Positions 61,201 through 64,000 of a stretch of DNA of 64,000 nucleotides are shown here, in pieces. The translations under genes and the position numbers were made by a program. The first letter of the stretch is position 1. Each line of letters begins with the position of its first letter. Below the pieces are notes generated by a model. That model saw only the letters and a list, made by a program, of their open reading frames with translations, was not told the origin of the DNA and ran no database searches. The DNA lies in assembly GCF_042885655.1 (NCBI RefSeq), contig NZ_JBHVRO010000005.1, positions 62,001 to 126,000 of the forward strand, read 5' to 3'. Origin of the DNA: Psychrobacillus sp042885655 (GTDB lineage Bacteria; Bacillota; Bacilli; Bacillales_A; Planococcaceae).

Positions 61201-61468
61201 AAATCGATGATCTACCTAAAAAAAGTACAAGAGGCATTTCCTCCATATTGATGGCACTGAAATTGGTTTCCATAATATTAGGAAATAAATACTGATATTC
61301 AGCCTTTGGCAATAAGGAAACGAGACGCTTCTTGGATTCTTCACCAATTGTTTGACAAAACGTTGTTTTACCTGACCCAGACAAACCAGCAATTCCTAAC
61401 GATTTATCTACTGGTAGTACAGCATCTAATTTGTTAATATTGTTCGCAATTAATTGATTTATTTTCAT
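58298..61468 (-). CDS. UvrA-like ABC ATPase with long C-terminal extension
   Basis: A 1056-residue ATPase related to UvrA. The first half has Walker A GLSGSGKTT (28-36), an inserted zinc finger (Cys131, 134, 145, 148), signature LSGGE (219-223) and Walker B IIIDE. The second half has GESGCGKST (351-359), a variant signature LSTGE (457-461) and FIFDEP (482-487). From about residue 540 a ~515-residue extension without Walker motifs adds further Cys pairs (CPCC, CPIC and CPFC...CVSC). Such UvrA variants are often linked to drug resistance. ATG 61468 follows AAAGGAAG. Confidence 0.85.
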   Translation of the reverse strand: MKINQLIANNINKLDAVLPVDKSLGIAGLSGSGKTTFCQTIGEESKKRLVSLLPKAEYQYLFPNIMETNFSAINMEEMPLVLFLGRSSISSNPRSTIGTHTGVFTEIRTTLAEKYNLSPEVFSFNNALGWCPDCKGRGTTKNVECKKCKGKRYSQEAEQYKIEVFDKAQSISDINDLSIETIFSLSEVLKISEGKQLILKNIINMNIGYLTLNRIMGTLSGGELTRLYLAEFMSSSENTVIIIDEISVGLDHQTLLKILGEIKQLGYKNQIWLIDHSDTVLDITDEQLFFGPGSGKYGGKIVEESPRPKPISWERNQAIPNEYYQFHDLYCRNIQMAQIEIPKNRLVTFTGESGCGKSTLVNECMAKDFLKRYPKDKLVMVGQDRNQSITSRSTVATFLDVKKKLTKYSEDIDDIFQRSIEDIIEELPNEDIAHKRLSLLIKLGLGYLTLERKTQSLSTGEFQCVHLVSELFANSRNPHTLFIFDEPSKGLSQNILNQFIDSIRVILQDESVSMIMIEHNSYMLENSDFIVDFGKRQFAPVEHLDVVSHDNYYRKQNSTERVVPLPISSTVNQQNGINYLKENQITYFKKAENVYKGGILKSLSSMARLIYGEYESDIIAPVIAIDLERHLYSQYTFLYEIGGLINHIVAVHPTNKDTNSFDFYYQENHCPCCSGRRVIEKFDFDIVIQDKNVPFWDGLLHPDVMEVLKYYQYPKLQFIFDEIKNELGQDISKSYNDMTEEEKHTFFYGYWEKSFYDKAGKTQRTWQGFNNIIGMYMSISKSIIKEHMKESKEMIACPICQGTVLNHHKKLKFGDTDIREIIGKPLDQVMKTVGNLPILEKMKDIVGADMALTEDVFLLPRETQVSLKMLELELASFAHYEIVLQNALPFWGSISSNIEAISINNQITICDFDNITETRETIIDEYFTNGKYKKLTYVYEAFGYKKLVTQINKIKKSHPCPFCLGKKVISEDNLHDGVFKLTIPCVSCYASGINDEGLKEVVEGIDVQTWLTGKVSDVVAESLNLAAVADIPIFNRIRELNKRDMMAVYQYLDNNN

Positions 61469-61566
61469 ATGTACTTCCTTTCCATTCTCTAAATTTAGTA
61501 TTGCCATATTAATGCAACTTCAAATGAATTAATTTTATTATGACAAAACTTTTTATTTATTCCATC

Positions 61567-61602
61567 AAAAAGGACGCTTTTCCGTATTCCGGAAAAGCGT
61601 CC
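61567..61602 (-). terminator. Terminator of the ArsR-SRPBCC operon
   Basis: On the minus strand GGACGCTTTTCCG pairs with CGGAAAAGCGTCC and TTTTT follows. It separates this operon from the UvrA-like gene. Confidence 0.92.
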
Positions 61603-61651
61603 GATACCGGCTATCTTTTCTATTGTTCTAATTGTTATGGTGGTTATGTTA

Positions 61652-62050
61652 TTATTCGCCCAACAACTTTTTAAGTTTTCCAACCGCTTCTGTCTGACCG
61701 TATTTAGCTCCTTCGAATGCCCCTGGATGTTCACTGATTCCAGTTTGATCAAGATGCAGATGGGTGCTTCCGTCTTCGGCTTTTGTTAATGTCCAAGTAA
61801 CTGTATGCACTTCCGAACCAGTTCCCCATCTGTAAGATAATTTATGAGGTTCGTCTACTTCGAGTACTTCACCATTTACAATTCCATCCCACCATTCATT
61901 TGGCTCAGCTCTGAATTGAAATGTATGCCCTACGACCGGTTTAAAGTCATTTTTCCACATCCATTTTTCTAGCATATCCGAATCTGTTAGTGAATTCCAA
62001 ATTGTTTCGATTGAACTTGTAAATTGAAAATCTAATGCTAAATCTGCCAT
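61652..62050 (-). CDS. SRPBCC/AHSA1-family protein
   Basis: A 132-residue START-like protein of the AHSA1 group: IETIWNSLTDSDMLEKWMW, GHTFQFRAEP, the LSYRW strand and a C-terminal helix. The family binds hydrophobic ligands; the function here is unknown. It starts three bases after the ArsR-type gene ends, the common ArsR-SRPBCC pairing. Confidence 0.9.
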   Translation of the reverse strand: MADLALDFQFTSSIETIWNSLTDSDMLEKWMWKNDFKPVVGHTFQFRAEPNEWWDGIVNGEVLEVDEPHKLSYRWGTGSEVHTVTWTLTKAEDGSTHLHLDQTGISEHPGAFEGAKYGQTEAVGKLKKLLGE

Positions 62051-62053
62051 TAT

Positions 62054-62383
62054 TTATTCCTCCAATAATAATTTTTTTAAAAGCACCACTTTGTCCTGCC
62101 AAAATTTCTCGTAAAAGGTTACCCAATCTTTAATCTCCCTTAAAGGCGCAGCGTTTAAGCGATACCTCGTTTCTCTACCAACCTTTCGATCAGCAACTAG
62201 GCCAACTTCTTTAAGGATAGCCAAATGTTTAGAAACAGCAGTACGACCCATTTGAAATTGAGCAGTTAATTCGTGAAGAGGTAACTCTTCAGCATTTGCC
62301 AACAAACTTAGTAATTTACGTCTTGTTGGGTCAGCAATAGCTACATAAACATCCCGCTCTTGATTTTTCTCGTTCAAGATCAC
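62054..62383 (-). CDS. ArsR-family transcriptional regulator
   Basis: A 109-residue winged-helix repressor: AIADPTRRKLLSLLANAEEL, a recognition helix in MGRTAVSKHLAILKEVGLV and a basic wing RKVGRETRYRL. It lacks the CxC arsenic site and so is probably not a metal sensor. The start is uncertain: GTG 62383 (AAGGTGAGG upstream) or TTG 62377. It very likely represses its own operon through the two dyads upstream. Confidence 0.85.
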   Translation of the reverse strand: MILNEKNQERDVYVAIADPTRRKLLSLLANAEELPLHELTAQFQMGRTAVSKHLAILKEVGLVADRKVGRETRYRLNAAPLREIKDWVTFYEKFWQDKVVLLKKLLLEE

Positions 62384-62400
62384 CCTCACCTTTTGAATTG

Positions 62401-62449
62401 GACACCAATTAGTGTCTTTATCATATGACACAAAATGGTGTCCCGTCAA
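62401..62449 (-). promoter_or_regulatory. Autoregulated promoter with two GACAC-N6-GTGTC operators
   Basis: On the minus strand TTGACG (62449-62444), an 18-bp spacer and TATGAT (62425-62420) form the promoter. GACAC-N6-GTGTC occurs at 62427-62442, filling the spacer, and again at 62401-62416, covering the transcription start. The two sites are themselves inverted relative to each other. Confidence 0.85.
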
Positions 62450-62628
62450 TTTTTATTTTTGAATAATGGAATAATTTTATTTTCCTATCTTCAAGTGGAT
62501 AGATGCCCTCTTTATTATTTGGTCAAAAGATTAAACTTCTCGTTACTACCAGTGTGGAATTTCCAATACAAAGGTAGTGCCGTTTGTAAACCAAACTTAT
62601 TTAGGGCTGATGTTTGCTTATAATTGCT

Positions 62629-63534
62629 CTAGATTATTGTGTCGTGGCTCTTATCCATCTTATATTTTTTGTATGCTAATGGGGTCATGTGCATTGACTT
62701 TCGGAATTTATCAATAAAATAACTTGTACTATTAAAACCTACTTGGTAGGCAACTTCAGTAACATTAGTATCTGTCTGTTGCAGTAGGAATAAACTCTTT
62801 TGTATTCGATATTCCAGAATGTAATTTAATGGTGTCGTATTTAAAATTCGCTTAAAATAACGACAACATTCAGAACGACTCAATTGACCAGCCCTTGCAA
62901 TATCATTTAACATGATTTTCTCAGCATAATGCAGATGTATCCAACTTAACATTTCCTTCATTCGCTGATTCTTTAACACTTCCGTCTGGACATATTCTAA
63001 TTGGAAGCCGTTAACGATTAAGTTCTTCCAAATTAAGGTAAGTTGCATAGTGATGTCTATTTCATAGTATGGTGATTTCTCTTCAATCCCCTGTTTGATT
63101 TTCAAAATGGCATTTAATATGTTTTTTCCCCAAACCTCCCTTTCATCTATATGTAAGTAAGATAAATTAGTTGCTTGAATATAAGGAGTTACGTAGGTTG
63201 TATAAAGTTCTTGTGATAAAACGAAATGAGGAGAAATATTTAAACAAATATAGACACAACCCAATTGATTCTTTTCTTCCGCCATATGCAGGCATCCACT
63301 ATTTATAAAAAGTCCGTCACCTTCTCGAACCTCTATTCTATCCTCATTAACTTGAAAGATGGCTTCCCCTTTTACAATCAACACAAATTGAATTTCATCA
63401 TGCCAATGAAGTGGAATATATCCATGTATATTTTGGTTAATAATTGTTTCATAACATGCAATCGGTAGCACGATTGTATGGTGTTTGGTTAGCTCTTTTA
63501 AGCTTTCGTCGATCATAATACTTTTAATTTGCAA
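62629..63534 (-). CDS. AraC-family transcriptional regulator
   Basis: A 301-residue regulator with an N-terminal cupin-like sensor (HWHDEIQFVLIVKGEAIFQV, and GDGLFINSGCLHMAEE) and a C-terminal double HTH (LSRSECCRYFKRILNTTPLN and VTEVAYQVGFNSTSYFIDKF). It is divergent from an EamA transporter gene, probably its target. The start is uncertain: TTG 63534 (GAGGTG seven bases before) or ATG 63516. Confidence 0.87.
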   Translation of the reverse strand: MQIKSIMIDESLKELTKHHTIVLPIACYETIINQNIHGYIPLHWHDEIQFVLIVKGEAIFQVNEDRIEVREGDGLFINSGCLHMAEEKNQLGCVYICLNISPHFVLSQELYTTYVTPYIQATNLSYLHIDEREVWGKNILNAILKIKQGIEEKSPYYEIDITMQLTLIWKNLIVNGFQLEYVQTEVLKNQRMKEMLSWIHLHYAEKIMLNDIARAGQLSRSECCRYFKRILNTTPLNYILEYRIQKSLFLLQQTDTNVTEVAYQVGFNSTSYFIDKFRKSMHMTPLAYKKYKMDKSHDTII

Positions 63535-63644
63535 AAATCGACACCTCAATATATTTATATTTTTTCATTCAATATGGGTATTATCGAAACAATTTTCCAC
63601 TTATCATAACACTATTCTTATATATTAGAGGTGGAAAGTAAATC

Positions 63645-64000
63645 ATGAATAGACGTAGTAGAAGAAGAGGATTTTTTCTCGTTATTACCGCAGCCTTATT
63701 TTGGGGTACTGGCGGCACAGTTGCACAAAAGCTTTTTCAGCAATATGCAATAGATGTAAATTGGCTTGTTACGACACGATTGCTCATCGCTGGATTATTA
63801 CTACTATCTATTCAATTTTTTTGGAAAGACCGCTCACAGATACTCGATGTCTGGAAAAATTGGAAGATAGCTGTGCAATTAATTGTATTCGGGTTATTAG
63901 GCATGCTGGCAGTTCAATACACATACATGGCATCCATTAAACATGGTAATGCTGCTGTTGCAACACTCTTGCAATATTTAGCTCCTGCAATGATTATTCT
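63645..64000 (+). CDS. EamA-family DMT transporter (truncated by window end)
   Basis: The first ~118 residues of a ten-helix-type drug/metabolite exporter: a basic start (MNRRSRRRGFF), then FLVITAALFWGTGGTVAQKL, a second helix and the VQYTYMASIKHGNAAVATLL region typical of EamA domains. GAGGTGG precedes ATG 63645. The gene continues past the window. It is divergent from the AraC regulator. Confidence 0.88.
   Translation, partial: MNRRSRRRGFFLVITAALFWGTGGTVAQKLFQQYAIDVNWLVTTRLLIAGLLLLSIQFFWKDRSQILDVWKNWKIAVQLIVFGLLGMLAVQYTYMASIKHGNAAVATLLQYLAPAMII

Noticed and set aside
61495..61752. 85-codon minus-strand frame
   Set aside because: It overlaps the SRPBCC gene in another frame and runs through the operon terminator.

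Overview
The window is a low-GC, gene-dense chromosomal segment of an endospore-forming Bacillales bacterium. A Psychrobacillus-like or other Planococcaceae/Bacillaceae relative is my best guess, inferred from gene content and style, not from any search. Sporulation is indicated by the dipicolinate synthase genes dpaA/dpaB, a YlmC/YmxH protein and the spore protein Tlp. The yqhG/yqhH pair, a YwqA-type helicase, a YdaT-like protein behind a sigma-B-like promoter and many TTG/GTG starts with strong Shine-Dalgarno sequences fit the same group. The 5' 50 bases and the EamA transporter at the 3' edge are cut by the window.

Layout. 0.1-5 kb: ylmC-dpaA-dpaB-asd-dapA operon (minus strand), flanked by two inverted copies of a ~500-bp composite repeat. 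5-15 kb: TPP enzyme, GAF-GAF-PAS-GGDEF-EAL protein, SIMPL protein, a YdcZ-Crp-YdcZ cluster, a LysM-3D cell-wall protein and a YdaT-like stress protein. 15-23 kb: hydrolase and phosphatase pair, guanine deaminase plus NCS2 permease, yqhG/yqhH, tlp. 24.2-25 kb: seven tRNA genes ending beside a frameshifted macro-domain remnant. 25-28 kb: aldo/keto reductase, radical SAM protein, purine nucleoside phosphorylase. 28-31.7 kb: complete preQ0/preQ1 operon queF-queC-queD-queE-VUT transporter with two preQ1-I riboswitches, each followed by a terminator. 32-44 kb: metabolic islands (DUF899-VOC, threonine aldolase, M20 amidohydrolase with YfcC transporter and divergent LysR, cyclodeaminase-family enzyme with MHS transporter and divergent XRE-cupin regulator). 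44-50.4 kb: a defence island with a PD-(D/E)XK protein, a Sau3AI/MutH-type endonuclease, its C5-methyltransferase and a BglII/BstYI-like endonuclease. 50.4-58 kb: decayed duplication of the SNF2 helicase end, small genes, the SNF2-SWIM helicase, VanW lipoprotein, DUF421 protein. 58-64 kb: a UvrA-like ATPase with a large C-terminal extension, an ArsR-SRPBCC operon with two operators, and an AraC/EamA divergent pair.

The strongest unexplained signals are non-coding. Two copies of a 37-nt hairpin differ at six base pairs but keep all six paired. Four intergenic arrays share a 21-bp period while using unrelated units. A 116-bp element with 12-bp terminal inverted repeats carries a 36-bp tandem repeat. 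The methyltransferase promoter has a -35 box that contains GATC, the presumed target of its own product. A 28-codon ORF with a strong ribosome-binding site sits between two hairpins near 32.0 kb.
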